A DNA stretch of 9,827 nt from Candidatus Puniceispirillum sp. GTDB lineage: Bacteria > Pseudomonadota > Alphaproteobacteria > Puniceispirillales > Puniceispirillaceae. Made by a program: the position numbers and the translations under genes. Each line of letters opens with the position of its first letter. Within the stretch, counting starts at the first letter, position 1. This document shows, piece by piece, positions 1-7,106 of the stretch. Under the pieces are notes generated by a model. That model made no database searches, was not told the origin of the DNA, and worked only from the letters and a program-made list of their open reading frames with translations. Location: assembly GCA_016778825.1 (NCBI GenBank), contig JADHOU010000039.1, positions 1 to 9,827 of the forward strand, read 5' to 3'.

Positions 1-363
1 GTTGACATCGAAAGAGTCAAAGGTTTAAGCCTCGTCACTACTACCATTTGCCAATTTTGCGTTATCAACTACTTAACATGCTTCACTGGGTGGCTCAGGT
101 TCTTGTGTTTTGGAAATCTGGTGACAAATTTTGTCACAAGGTGTTTTACGAAAGGGCAACCGATATAGCCTCAGAAATAATCGTGCTTCAAACGGGCAAG
201 GCTTTGAGTGGCAAAGCGCCCATGGTGCTCTATATTGGTTATTTAATGGCGAAACGCTTGTTGAGCGACGTTCGTGTATGGAAGATGAAGAATTTAACGC
301 GCTTTTATCAAACACTGAAACAGCTATCGATGATGTTTTAGCCCCATCATCAAACCCCCATCA
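1..363. other. Left-edge region with no confident gene
   Basis: I see no gene I would call here. Two plus-strand frames are open. One covers 48-341. The other runs from a TTG at 131, and its stretch around 200-340 reads rather like a protein end: aromatic and acidic residues, with motifs such as FEWQSAHGALYW and MEDEEFNALL. That second frame has no Shine-Dalgarno sequence, is closed upstream, and runs on to 613 antisense to the MFS gene, so it may be a decayed gene or chance. A consensus-like TTGACA lies at 2-7 with a poor TTTAAG at 24-29, so a plus-strand promoter is possible but weak. An exact palindrome (121-137) and a short direct repeat (342-366) also lie here. Confidence 0.5.
121..137. 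repeat. Perfect 8-bp palindrome, operator-like
   Basis: GTGACAAATTTTGTCAC consists of two perfect 8-base inverted arms around a single central T. Such a dyad is typical in size and symmetry of a binding site for a dimeric transcription regulator, but no gene start lies convincingly next to it and no regulator is encoded in the window. The symmetry is seen directly; any binding role is inferred. Confidence 0.45.
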
Positions 364-366
364 TCA
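342..366. repeat. Short direct repeat over the MFS stop codon
   Basis: CCCCATCATCA occurs at 342-352 and again at 356-366, a 14-base period. The second copy contains the stop codon of the MFS gene on the minus strand (TGA at 366-364). It is probably a small slippage duplication with no clear function. Confidence 0.5.
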
Positions 367-1575
367 TTGCTGGTCAGGCGCGATTGGGGCGGCGTCATTC
401 ACCTTGTTCAACCCGCGCAATTTGGCAAAAATTATCGCGCCGCCAAGCGCAATGCCAATCGCCATCACTCCGCCCATCACCACCGCCGTTACCGGCCCGA
501 ACAGCGCTGCCGCACTGCCAGCGCGAACATCGCCCATCTCGTTTGATGATGAAATGAAAATCCCATTCACCGCGCTAACCCGTCCGCGAAGATGGTCAGG
601 CGTGGCAATCTGAATAAGACTAAGCCTGATATTCACACTAACCATATCGGCCGCGCCATAAATAAACAGCGCCGCCATGCTGATCCAGAAATTGGTCGAC
701 AGCCCAAACACCACAATCGAAACCCCGAAAACGAACAGCGCTAAAAACAGCTTCCAGCCGCATCTGCGCATTTCGGGAAGGCTTGCCAACAGCACCCCGA
801 CAAAAACCGCGCCAAAGGCGGGCATGCCGCGAAGCAGGCCAAGCTGTTCTGGGCCAATCATCAAAATATCGGCAGCATAGATCGGCAATAACGTCACCAC
901 ACTGCCAAGCAAGACGATAAATAGATCTAGCGCGATGGCACCAAAAACAATCGAATTTGAGCGGACAAATTTCAGCCCGCCAATAATATGTTCCCATGAT
1001 CGTGGGGTTGGTTTTATGCGCGGCAAATTCGGCAAAAGCTGATAGCTAAGCGCCGACATCACCATCAAACAAGTCATCACCGCATAAATATGGAAATTGA
1101 TTGCCGCAATCAGCAGGCCGGCAATCAATGGCCCGCCGGTTTGGGCGATATTATTCACCGTCGAGCTAAAGGCAATGGCGCGGCGAATTTGTGCTTGTGG
1201 AACTATATTGGGAATAATCGCCTGGCTTGCCGGAAAATACAGCGCCATAACACTGCCATGAGCGAATAAAAGCCCGAAAAGCAGCGTCAAATTCAAACTG
1301 TCGGCAAGCATCACCATGGTCAGGGCTAGCAAGATAATGGCATCGGCAATCGCACAGCAGGTTAAAATCTTTTTGCGGGCAAAAGTATCGACAATCCATC
1401 CTGTCGCAAAAAAGAAAACAAACACTGGCGATACTTGCATCAAACCGACAAGCGCCAGATGAAACGGGTTTCCGGTATTTTGATAAATATGCCAGCCAAG
1501 CGCGACCGATAGCATTGCAATCACCAAATAATTGATCGCATTCGCACCAAGGAAAAAGAAAAAATGAACTGGCAC
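364..1575 (-). CDS. MFS exporter, EntS-like (MFS_3 family)
   Basis: This is a 403-residue integral membrane protein of the major facilitator superfamily, of the size and style of the EntS/MFS_3 exporters that push small molecules out using the proton gradient. About 10-12 hydrophobic segments run through it. The loop between helices 2 and 3 carries the MFS motif (GWIVDTFARKK, residues 59-69). The C-terminal half has the family block RGRVSAVNGIF (about 330-340) followed by SSSNEMGDVRAG. The start is a GTG at 1575, and an in-frame TAA directly before it rules out an upstream start; no strong ribosome site is visible. It lies 58 bp downstream of the aldo/keto reductase on the same strand, so the two may be co-transcribed. 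The substrate cannot be read from sequence. Known EntS-like relatives export siderophores, antibiotics or metabolites. Confidence 0.88.
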   Translation of the reverse strand: MPVHFFFFLGANAINYLVIAMLSVALGWHIYQNTGNPFHLALVGLMQVSPVFVFFFATGWIVDTFARKKILTCCAIADAIILLALTMVMLADSLNLTLLFGLLFAHGSVMALYFPASQAIIPNIVPQAQIRRAIAFSSTVNNIAQTGGPLIAGLLIAAINFHIYAVMTCLMVMSALSYQLLPNLPRIKPTPRSWEHIIGGLKFVRSNSIVFGAIALDLFIVLLGSVVTLLPIYAADILMIGPEQLGLLRGMPAFGAVFVGVLLASLPEMRRCGWKLFLALFVFGVSIVVFGLSTNFWISMAALFIYGAADMVSVNIRLSLIQIATPDHLRGRVSAVNGIFISSSNEMGDVRAGSAAALFGPVTAVVMGGVMAIGIALGGAIIFAKLRGLNKVNDAAPIAPDQQ

Positions 1576-1633
1576 TTATATCTCGCTATGACTGCTGATT
1601 GCCCGCTATCTTGGCTGGCGGTTTGCCAAAAGG

Positions 1634-2620
1634 CTAGATGACAAATCCGGCTTGCACCTGTTTGATAGTGGCCAAGGCATCGGCGGAAAGTGGCCCTTTA
1701 TTCACCGCGGCCGTTGCTTGTTGCAGTTCGTCGAGCGTTGCAATGCCAATTTCGGTTGTCGGCAAGGCCGGATTCGAAATCACATAACGGATTGCTAATT
1801 CGATCAATGATCCAGCATGGCCAGCCTCGACTAACGGCATGAATGCAAGCCCGCGTTTCACATCGGTTGCGTAATCGGTTTCAGACCCGATTGGCGTAAC
1901 CTCGCGCATGCCAAGCGGGTGACGTGCCGTGCTGCCAGACAAGGCACCGCCAGCCAGAACGCGAACCCCAATCGCCCCAACGCCATGATTCTTGGCGGTT
2001 TCAAGAAGCAATTTATAATCATCTGACGGATAAGTGGCGGCAATGGGCTCGCCAGCCGAAGGGACAAGCAAATTATAAAACACCTGCGCGCTGTGAAACA
2101 CACCGCAGGAAACCAGCTTGTGAACATCATCGGCTTCGCCTTTTGCTGTAAAGCCAAGAAACCGAACCTTGCCGGTGTCGCGAAGCTTGTCAAAGGCTGG
2201 CACAACCGCATCCATAATCTGGTCAATCGTCAATGTGCCGCGAAAATCAGTTCGACCTAACGTGTTGTGGAGCTGGAAAATATCGACATGGTCAAGCCTT
2301 AACCTGGCGAGGCTGGCATCAAGCGAGCGCGTGATGGCACCATAAACATCGGATAAATCATCATTGCTTAGCCCGACCTTAGTGCTGATTACCAAACCGT
2401 CGCTATTGCCATTCAGCGCGCGCCCAAGATTTTCTTCGGAAACGCCATTGCCATAGCTTGCCGCCGTATCGAAAAAATTAATGCCATGATCACGCGCCCA
2501 GCCAATGGCACGATCCTGATCACGCGCATCGCCTTTGGTCATCAGCCCGCCAACGGCACCACACCCAAATGTCAGCCGCGAAACTGCGAGGCTGGTATTG
2601 CCAAATTTCCGTTGTTCCAT
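1634..2620 (-). CDS. Aldo/keto reductase
   Basis: This is a 328-residue, soluble, NAD(P)H-dependent oxidoreductase of the aldo/keto reductase superfamily (Tas/L-galactose dehydrogenase-like branch), forming a TIM barrel. The complete catalytic tetrad is visible: Asp51 (FFDTAASYG), Tyr56, Lys81 (ISTKVG) and His118 (FQLHNT). The N terminus has the usual RKFGNTSLAVSRLTFGCG opening. The cofactor-side segment GVGAIGVRVLAGGALSG and the C-terminal NPALPTTEIGIATLDEL also fit the family. The ATG at 2620 has AAGGGA nine bases upstream (2635-2630), which supports this start. The gene is followed by the MFS exporter after 58 bp, so a reductase-plus-efflux pair is possible. The real substrate, whether a sugar or another carbonyl, is unknown. 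Length and residues suggest an active enzyme. Confidence 0.93.
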   Translation of the reverse strand: MEQRKFGNTSLAVSRLTFGCGAVGGLMTKGDARDQDRAIGWARDHGINFFDTAASYGNGVSEENLGRALNGNSDGLVISTKVGLSNDDLSDVYGAITRSLDASLARLRLDHVDIFQLHNTLGRTDFRGTLTIDQIMDAVVPAFDKLRDTGKVRFLGFTAKGEADDVHKLVSCGVFHSAQVFYNLLVPSAGEPIAATYPSDDYKLLLETAKNHGVGAIGVRVLAGGALSGSTARHPLGMREVTPIGSETDYATDVKRGLAFMPLVEAGHAGSLIELAIRYVISNPALPTTEIGIATLDELQQATAAVNKGPLSADALATIKQVQAGFVI

Positions 2621-2770
2621 TCGCCAATGTCCCTTTTACAATCAATGATGGTTTTTCGATTGAAATCCCACAATATTATGCGTCTATTTTCGCGCGTCCA
2701 CCAGCCCTAACGGCACCGGCGGGGCTGCATAATGCAAAACACCGGCGCGGCACGAAAACAGGGGGTAAAA

Positions 2771-2933
2771 ATGCTAGCAAACCCATTGCCCGAAGTGGCT
2801 TTGCCGCGATAGGATTACCACTGTCGTCGTCACGCTTGCTGCCACTTTGCGACGACAAAGTATTGTTCAAAAACATGCCGAAAATGAGCTTGGTGAAAAC
2901 CCAATAAGGCGAATAAGGCCAAAAGACTGATGA
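2771..2933 (+). pseudogene. Possible broken small ORF upstream of rsmJ
   Basis: An ATG at 2771 follows GGGGG and begins the peptide MLANPLPEVALPR, which ends at a TAG (2810-2812). Shifting by one base near the stop gives an open frame (DRITTVVVTLAATLRRQ...) that continues to TGA codons at 2928-2933, 15 bases before the rsmJ start. Joined, the two parts would make a hydrophilic protein of about 53 residues. I do not recognise it. It could be a small gene broken by a one-base indel, a leader peptide, or chance. The inverted repeat at 2822-2857 lies inside it, which argues for an RNA or regulatory role instead. Confidence 0.15.
2822..2857. repeat. Perfect 8-bp inverted repeat, possible stem-loop upstream of rsmJ
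   Basis: TGTCGTCG (2822-2829) is matched exactly by CGACGACA (2850-2857), with one further wobble pair inside and a loop of about 18-20 bases. No T-run follows on either strand, so it is not a typical intrinsic terminator. It lies about 90 bp upstream of rsmJ and may be an operator or a structured leader element. The pairing is seen directly; function is unknown. Confidence 0.45.
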
Positions 2934-2948
2934 GGAATCGCATTTCAC

Positions 2949-3605
2949 ATGTGTGATAAAGACAAAAATGATCTACCAGCCGATCCAGCAAACAATGATG
3001 ACAGCTTGCCAATGCACAGGTCGCTTCGTTGTGATTTTGTGGGTGGCGCGGTTCAGCACCGTTTGCGCTTTGGTGGCGGACGCGGGCAGGATTTGCCAAA
3101 GGCGGCCGGTTTCAAGCCGGGCATTAATCCCCATATTATTGATGCGACGGCGGGGCTTGGCCGTGACGCGTTTCTGTTGGCCTCGCTTGGTGCCACGGTT
3201 ACGATGATCGAACGATCAACAGAAATGCATACATTGTTGCATGATGGCATGGCGCGGGCGCTTGATGCGGGCGGTGTGACTGCCGAAATCATTAGCCGGA
3301 TGAAGCTCATCCATGGCGATGCTATCCAGCTTTTACCCGGTTTATCACCGAAAATCGTGCTTGTTGACCCGATGCACCCGACGCGCAATAAATCAGCTTT
3401 GGTCAAGGCGGAGATGCGCCAAATTCGGGCGATTGTCGGCATTGATGATGATCAGACTCGCCTGATGCAAACCGCGCTGGCGCATGCGTCACGGCGTGTT
3501 GTGCTGAAATGGCCAGCCAAGGCCGCACCATTGGCCGATATCCCGCCAGCATCACATCAGATCATTGGTAAATCGGTTCGTTATGATGTGTTTATGCGAT
3601 CCTGA
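2949..3605 (+). CDS. 16S rRNA m2G1516 methyltransferase RsmJ
   Basis: RsmJ uses S-adenosylmethionine to methylate the N2 of a guanine near the 3' end of 16S rRNA (G1516 in E. coli). This 218-residue protein carries the whole family signature: CDFVGGAVQHRLRFGGGRGQ (28-47), the SAM-binding DATAGLGRDAF (65-75), TMIERS at the second strand (85-90), the catalytic-region VDPMHP (139-144) followed by NKSALVKAEMR, VVLKWPAKA (184-192), and the closing GKSVRYDVF (207-215). It is shorter at the N terminus than the E. coli enzyme. An in-frame TGA at 2931-2933 prevents an earlier start, and GAGGAA (2932-2937) sits 11 bases before the ATG, a rather long spacing. The Nudix gene follows on the same strand but seems to have its own promoter. 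Identification is firm; the modified position is taken from the E. coli homologue. Confidence 0.92.
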   Translation: MCDKDKNDLPADPANNDDSLPMHRSLRCDFVGGAVQHRLRFGGGRGQDLPKAAGFKPGINPHIIDATAGLGRDAFLLASLGATVTMIERSTEMHTLLHDGMARALDAGGVTAEIISRMKLIHGDAIQLLPGLSPKIVLVDPMHPTRNKSALVKAEMRQIRAIVGIDDDQTRLMQTALAHASRRVVLKWPAKAAPLADIPPASHQIIGKSVRYDVFMRS

Positions 3606-3654
3606 TTGGTGGCCCTGATTGGCGTCTCAATTGCGCGCCATGATGAAAACTAAC

Positions 3655-3673
3655 ATTGTTTAGTTGTAACAAT
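3655..3673. repeat. Inverted repeat overlapping the Nudix gene promoter
   Basis: ATTGTT (3655-3660) pairs with AACAAT (3668-3673) across seven bases. The left arm overlaps the proposed -35 hexamer and the right arm lies in the spacer, the usual placement for a repressor site. Six-base AT-rich arms can arise by chance, so this is a weak operator candidate. Confidence 0.3.
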
Positions 3674-3685
3674 TTGTTTTATAAT
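3656..3685 (+). promoter_or_regulatory. Sigma70-type promoter for the Nudix hydrolase gene
   Basis: A perfect -10 hexamer TATAAT (3680-3685) is preceded by TTGTTT (3656-3661) with an 18-base spacer. Transcription would start near 3692, giving a leader of about 80 bases before the ATG at 3775. AGGAAA at 3762-3767 is the ribosome site, seven bases from the start codon. This suggests the Nudix gene is not simply dependent on rsmJ readthrough. Confidence 0.55.
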
Positions 3686-3774
3686 TAGAACATCCGGCTA
3701 ATTGAAGTCAGGCCAATGTGCCATGATGCAGTTTCATTGCGCGCCGCTACATTACCGAAACAGGAAAACTGTCT

Positions 3775-4215
3775 ATGGATCATAAAATTGGTGTCATACC
3801 GTTTGATATTAGCGGCGATAACATTGCCATTATGTTTGTTACATCCCAGCGGCGTGGGCGTTGGATTTTGCCAAAGGGCAACCTAAAGCCAGATGAAAGC
3901 CATAAAAAGGGGTGCAAGCGTGAAGCCTTTGAAGAGGCGGGAATCAAAGGTCGTATCCTTACAGATTTTCCGATGACCCATGTGGTGACTAAATCCGATA
4001 ATGGCGCCGTCAGTCAGGTTGCGGTGACCTATTATCCAATGCTGGTGTCAAAGCAATTTGACGACTGGCCCGAACAGCCAAAACGCGAACGCCATTGGGC
4101 ATTGCTAGACGATGCGCCGCGGGTAACTGATCGTGAAGATTTTCGGCTGGTGATTAACCAGTTTGCCGCGATTAAACCGCTGATACTAAAAACTGCAAAA
4201 CATAAAAAAGTATAG
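3775..4215 (+). CDS. Nudix hydrolase
   Basis: Nudix enzymes hydrolyse nucleoside diphosphates linked to another group, using divalent metal. The consensus Nudix box GX5EX7REUXEEXGU is complete at residues 35-57: Gly35, Glu41, Arg49-Glu50, Glu53-Glu54 and Gly56-Ile57 (REAFEEAGI). The protein is 146 residues, a single domain. Its ILPKGNLKPDES lead-in resembles small diphosphoinositol-polyphosphate-phosphohydrolase-like bacterial Nudix proteins, so a (di)nucleotide polyphosphate or inositol-pyrophosphate-like substrate is possible but unproven. The ATG is set by AGGAAA seven bases upstream. The C terminus is basic (KTAKHKKV). Its last 44 bases overlap the end of the convergent phosphate permease gene, so the two transcripts would be complementary there. 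Confidence 0.92.
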   Translation: MDHKIGVIPFDISGDNIAIMFVTSQRRGRWILPKGNLKPDESHKKGCKREAFEEAGIKGRILTDFPMTHVVTKSDNGAVSQVAVTYYPMLVSKQFDDWPEQPKRERHWALLDDAPRVTDREDFRLVINQFAAIKPLILKTAKHKKV

Positions 4216-5673
4216 CTGCTACAATGGCTGATGCTGGCACGGTGATGATCCATGCTGCCCCAATCGACAACACAAATTGCCGCCTTACCAGCTTGCGTCG
4301 CAGTCTGATATTGACGTTTTGAAAAGCGTCAAAGGCGGTCGCGTTCAGCCTGTGACTTGGCTTTAGGCGCTTTTTATCGGGGTTTTCAATAAATTCACGA
4401 AGAAACCCAACGCCGAAAATGGCACCAATAGCAATATGGGTTGAACTGACAGGCAAACCCAATGTCGTGGCAATTAGCACAGTCACAGCCGAGGCGAGCG
4501 CAACGCAATAGGCGCGAGGCGCGTTCAGGCGGGTGATTTTTTCACCAACTGTATTGATCAATTTTGGCCCGAATAACAGCAAGCCAAGAGCTAGGCCAGC
4601 CGCGCCAATGATCATCACCCAAAGTGGAATTGCGACTTTTGCGGCAACATCAGCCGAATTAAAGGTCGACACAATCGCTGCCAAAGGACCAACGGCATTT
4701 GCCACGTCATTCGCGCCATGGGCAAAACATAACAGCGAAACACCAATAACCAGTGGCAGGTTAAACAGCGTATAGATTTGCTTTTTGCGGTTGGTGATTG
4801 ATTCGGCGCGTTGGCAATATAGGGAACCGACAAAAGCCATCCGATAAAAAATGCGGCTATTGAATAAGCGTACATCTCTATCGTTGATGGTTTCCAGATT
4901 TTTTTCAGGCCCTTCATTGCCATATAGGCAGCAAAGGCGCTTGCCATCAAACCAATCAAAATCGGCACCCAAAGCCGCGCCGCTTGTTTGCGGTCTTCGA
5001 CATTAAAAATCTTGACCTTGATAAATAACAATAGGCCAGCGGCAACAATGCCGCCAAAAACAGGCGAAATAACCCAGCTTGCAGCAATTTTTGACATGGT
5101 TACCCAATTGACCAAACCAAAGCCAGCACCAGCAATGCCCGCCCCCATAACCCCGCCAACAATCGAATGGGTGGTTGAAACCGGCGCATTTAAAAAGGTT
5201 GCCAGATTAATCCATAGCGCGGCGGCAAATAGAGCGCTGAGCATCAGATTTCGAAAATCGGTCGCGGTAACGCCATCGCCCGGGTTAATGATGCCTTTGG
5301 CCACTGTCTGCACGACATCGCCACCAGCCAGAATAGCACCGGCGCTCTCACAAACAGCGGCAATCACAACGGCAGCGGTAACCGTTAACACTTTGCCGCC
5401 AACCGCCGGCCCCATATTATTAGCAACATCATTTGCGCCGATATTCAGCGCCATGTAGCCTCCGATAATCGCCGCTGCAACCAGCATCACAATATTTTCA
5501 CTGGCAACGTCCAGGCTTAGGCTGCCATAGATGCCAGCTATGATTAAAAAGATGGCCGCGATGACAAAGGGCAAAAGCCGTGATCGAACATTTTTGACTT
5601 GGCCATGCAGATAATTCATTCGGCGCAAATCATTGATGTAGCGATTAGATTGCTTCAGCTGTTTCTTTTCCAT
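4172..5673 (-). pseudogene. PiT-family inorganic phosphate permease, split by a frameshift
   Basis: PiT permeases import phosphate as a metal-phosphate complex driven by cations across the inner membrane. Both inverted family repeats are present. The first half has NIGANDVANNMGPAVGG and NAPVSTTHSIVGG. The second has FAHGANDVANAVGPLAAI and GLPVSSTHIAIGAIFGVG. They lie in different frames. The first frame loses similarity after VPYIAN and ends at 4615. The second becomes PiT-like at RAESITNRKK and ends at 4172. One base appears to be missing near 4803-4815; restored, the product would be about 500 residues, normal for the family. The better start is the ATG at 5673, with AAGGTG five bases upstream; an ATG at 5691 lacks a good site. 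No PhoU/DUF47 partner is adjacent. Either a recent pseudogene or a sequencing error; the rest looks intact. Confidence 0.85.
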
Positions 5674-5719
5674 GATTGCACCTTGCACCATAATCTTTGA
5701 GATATTTTCGCCTTAATGA

Positions 5720-5824
5720 TGGCATGGCAGCGTCAGCATAACCCATCATCAATATCAGCCTAAATGGAAAATTAACGCACTACGACGACTTCAATAGCAA
5801 ATTTGATCTGATCATGCCATGCCA
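5720..5824. repeat. Separated inverted repeat between comE and the PiT gene
   Basis: TGGCATGGCA (5720-5729) and its exact complement TGCCATGCCA (5815-5824) flank 85 bases of the intergenic region, just downstream of comE and upstream of the permease. In the minus-strand transcript they could pair to enclose the region, or act as paired regulator sites. No clear promoter or intrinsic terminator was found between comE and the permease. Confidence 0.3.
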
Positions 5825-5844
5825 GAAATTAGGTTTATTTTTTC

Positions 5845-6432
5845 TTAGCAGGGCTGGTGGCCAAGCCATTGCCGAAGCCGTGTCTTGACATAGATTCCGT
5901 CAACATTTGGCAAGGCACGCGGCGGATTGTCGGTGGTGATCTTCACCACGGCCAAACGCGGGCCAGTTGGGTCATTCGGTTTATTGGTAAAAGCATCAAG
6001 AACATCATAATCATAGATGGTTTGACAACCAACAAACCCACATCCAGCGGCAATCTCGGCAAGATCGACACCATGTGAGGTATGGCTTTTCTGCATGCCG
6101 GTTTCACCAAAATGCCCATTATCCAGAACAACAATGCTAAGGTTATTTGGCTTTTGCGCCGCAACCGTGGCAAGTGCGCCGATCCCCATTAAGGCTTCAC
6201 CATCGCCGGTGATGACCATTACTTGCCGGTCAGGTTCGGCAATGGCAAGGCCAAGACCAATCATAACAGCGCCGCCCATCGCACCCCATAAATAGAAATT
6301 GGCATGATGGTCGCCAGCGGCATAGACATCATAGGTTGACGAGCCAAGGCCACAAACCACAAGCATATCGTCACGATTTTGCAGCAAATTTTCTACCGCC
6401 GCACGGCGTTCAATTGTTACCATTTCTGACAT
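5845..6432 (-). CDS. ThDP-dependent decarboxylase beta subunit (ComE-like, PP domain)
   Basis: This is the pyrophosphate-binding half of a two-subunit thiamine-diphosphate decarboxylase related to sulfopyruvate decarboxylase (ComDE) and phosphonopyruvate decarboxylase. Counting from the ATG at 6432 it is 195 residues. The ThDP motif is clear: it starts with GDGEALM (Gly76-Asp77-Gly78) and ends about 30 residues later with VLDNGHFGETGMQ. Before it lies LWGAMGGAVMIGLGLA, and the end DGIYVKTRLRQWLG is typical of the family. A GTG at 6441 would add three residues, but AAGGAG (6446-6441) is well placed for the ATG at 6432, eight bases away. The alpha gene stop (6437-6435) lies between this ribosome site and the start, so translation is probably coupled. 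The substrate is not decided by sequence: sulfopyruvate, phosphonopyruvate or another 2-oxoacid. Confidence 0.85.
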   Translation of the reverse strand: MSEMVTIERRAAVENLLQNRDDMLVVCGLGSSTYDVYAAGDHHANFYLWGAMGGAVMIGLGLAIAEPDRQVMVITGDGEALMGIGALATVAAQKPNNLSIVVLDNGHFGETGMQKSHTSHGVDLAEIAAGCGFVGCQTIYDYDVLDAFTNKPNDPTGPRLAVVKITTDNPPRALPNVDGIYVKTRLRQWLGHQPC

Positions 6433-6434
6433 CT

Positions 6435-6956
6435 CTACCACTCCTTGCGGCCAATAAGGCGCTGCGACAATAGAATTGCGATTTTTTGTTCACTGGCAAA
6501 AGCGGCGTAAAGTGCGGCGTCAACCGTCGGCCCAACTTCTTCAGGGCTGTTGCAACGCATTACCTCGATCCCCATCATTTCAAAGCTGGTTGGCGTGGCG
6601 CGAGCCATAGGCACCTGCCATGAATTAAACTCGCCATATTCGCCGCGCATGCTGACAATCGTCAAAAAAGGAAAATTGCAATTGGTGACAAGGCTAAGCA
6701 TATTGACGCAATTGCCAACGCCGCTTGATTGCATCAAAAGCACCGATTTCTTGCCGCCAAGCCATGCACCGCAAGAAGATGCAATGCCTTCTTCTTCGGT
6801 GGTTAGCACAATTGGCGTCATATCAGGATCATCATGAACCCGCCGGATTAAATGCGCATGACCGGCATCAGGAACGTAGGGAACCTGGCTAATGCCAGCT
6901 TTTTTGAAAGCGTTATAAATATCATCTTCCCAAATATGGGGTGTGGAAACAGCCAT
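6435..6956 (-). CDS. ThDP-dependent decarboxylase alpha subunit (ComD-like, PYR domain)
   Basis: This is the pyrimidine-binding half of the same decarboxylase; the active site forms between this and the ComE-like partner. From the ATG at 6956 it is 173 residues; a GTG at 6977 would add seven, but the purine-rich GAGAGAG just upstream fits the ATG. The conserved glutamate that activates the thiamine ring lies in TTEEEGIASSCGAWLGGK (about residues 52-69, Glu54-56). The next block, LMQSSGVGNCVNMLSL (74-89), is the strongly conserved ComD signature. VPYVPDAGHAHLI near residue 30 also fits. The gene is first in a minus-strand unit and divergent from an aldehyde dehydrogenase gene, with about 290 bp between. 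That context suggests the decarboxylation product, an aldehyde, is the dehydrogenase substrate (inference). Confidence 0.85.
   Translation of the reverse strand: MAVSTPHIWEDDIYNAFKKAGISQVPYVPDAGHAHLIRRVHDDPDMTPIVLTTEEEGIASSCGAWLGGKKSVLLMQSSGVGNCVNMLSLVTNCNFPFLTIVSMRGEYGEFNSWQVPMARATPTSFEMMGIEVMRCNSPEEVGPTVDAALYAAFASEQKIAILLSQRLIGRKEW
6441..6446 (-). promoter_or_regulatory. Ribosome binding site deciding the comE start
   Basis: AAGGAG reads 6446 to 6441 on the minus strand, inside the last codons of the alpha gene. It is eight bases from the ATG at 6432 and directly abuts or overlaps the alternative GTG at 6441, which it therefore cannot serve. This settles the start on the ATG and implies coupling of the two subunits. 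Confidence 0.75.
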
Positions 6957-7106
6957 TTGCTCTCTCTCAATTATCACGTTTCATTTGAATGCCGCAGACG
7001 ATTGCGATGCTGTACAGATTTGCGCAGACCAAGATAATGGCCGCTTCGATAATTCACGATAGATAAGAAAACGCGGCCAAGGCAACTGGCAAATGCTGGT
7101 GGGCGG

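Larger units (their letters stand above)
2621..2948. other. Divergent intergenic region between aldo/keto reductase and rsmJ
   Basis: This 328-bp stretch must contain the promoters of both flanking genes. The best plus-strand candidate is TTGAAA (2660-2665) with a weak TCTATT after 17 bases; I would not rely on it. The region contains the imperfect palindrome TGCATAATGCA (2726-2736), two copies of CACCGGCG (2714-2721 and 2740-2747), and a strong inverted repeat at 2822-2857. A short peptide frame starts with ATG at 2771 behind a G-rich stretch and stops after 13 codons. The frame one base over stays open to 2930, just before rsmJ. No known small protein or RNA is recognised. Confidence 0.5.

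Noticed and set aside
131..613. Plus-strand open frame of 160 codons from TTG
   Set aside because: More than half of it is antisense to the well-supported MFS gene, it starts with TTG without a ribosome site, and it has no recognisable domain. Only its first part is mentioned as a weak remnant.
1612..1634. TTGGC/GCCAA stem between the reductase and the MFS gene as a terminator
   Set aside because: The stem is only five pairs, and on the minus strand the T-run precedes it rather than follows it, so it does not fit an intrinsic terminator for this operon.
2569..2907. Plus-strand open frame of 112 codons across the aldo/keto reductase start
   Set aside because: It overlaps the reductase N terminus and reads as low-complexity translated noise with no family resemblance or ribosome site.
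2676..2948. Minus-strand open frame of 90 codons between the reductase and rsmJ
   Set aside because: No recognisable motif. It opens directly at the rsmJ start on the other strand, and its composition does not resemble that of the neighbouring genes.
4782..4786. Run of five A (minus strand) in the PiT gene as a programmed -1 slippage site
   Set aside because: The second frame already reads as plausible family sequence upstream of this run (RAESITNR), so the shift most likely lies near 4803-4815. PiT permeases are also not known to use recoding.
4988..5458. Plus-strand open frame of 156 codons inside the PiT gene
   Set aside because: It is a shadow of the GC-rich third positions of the minus-strand permease, rich in Pro, Ala and Thr with no domain.
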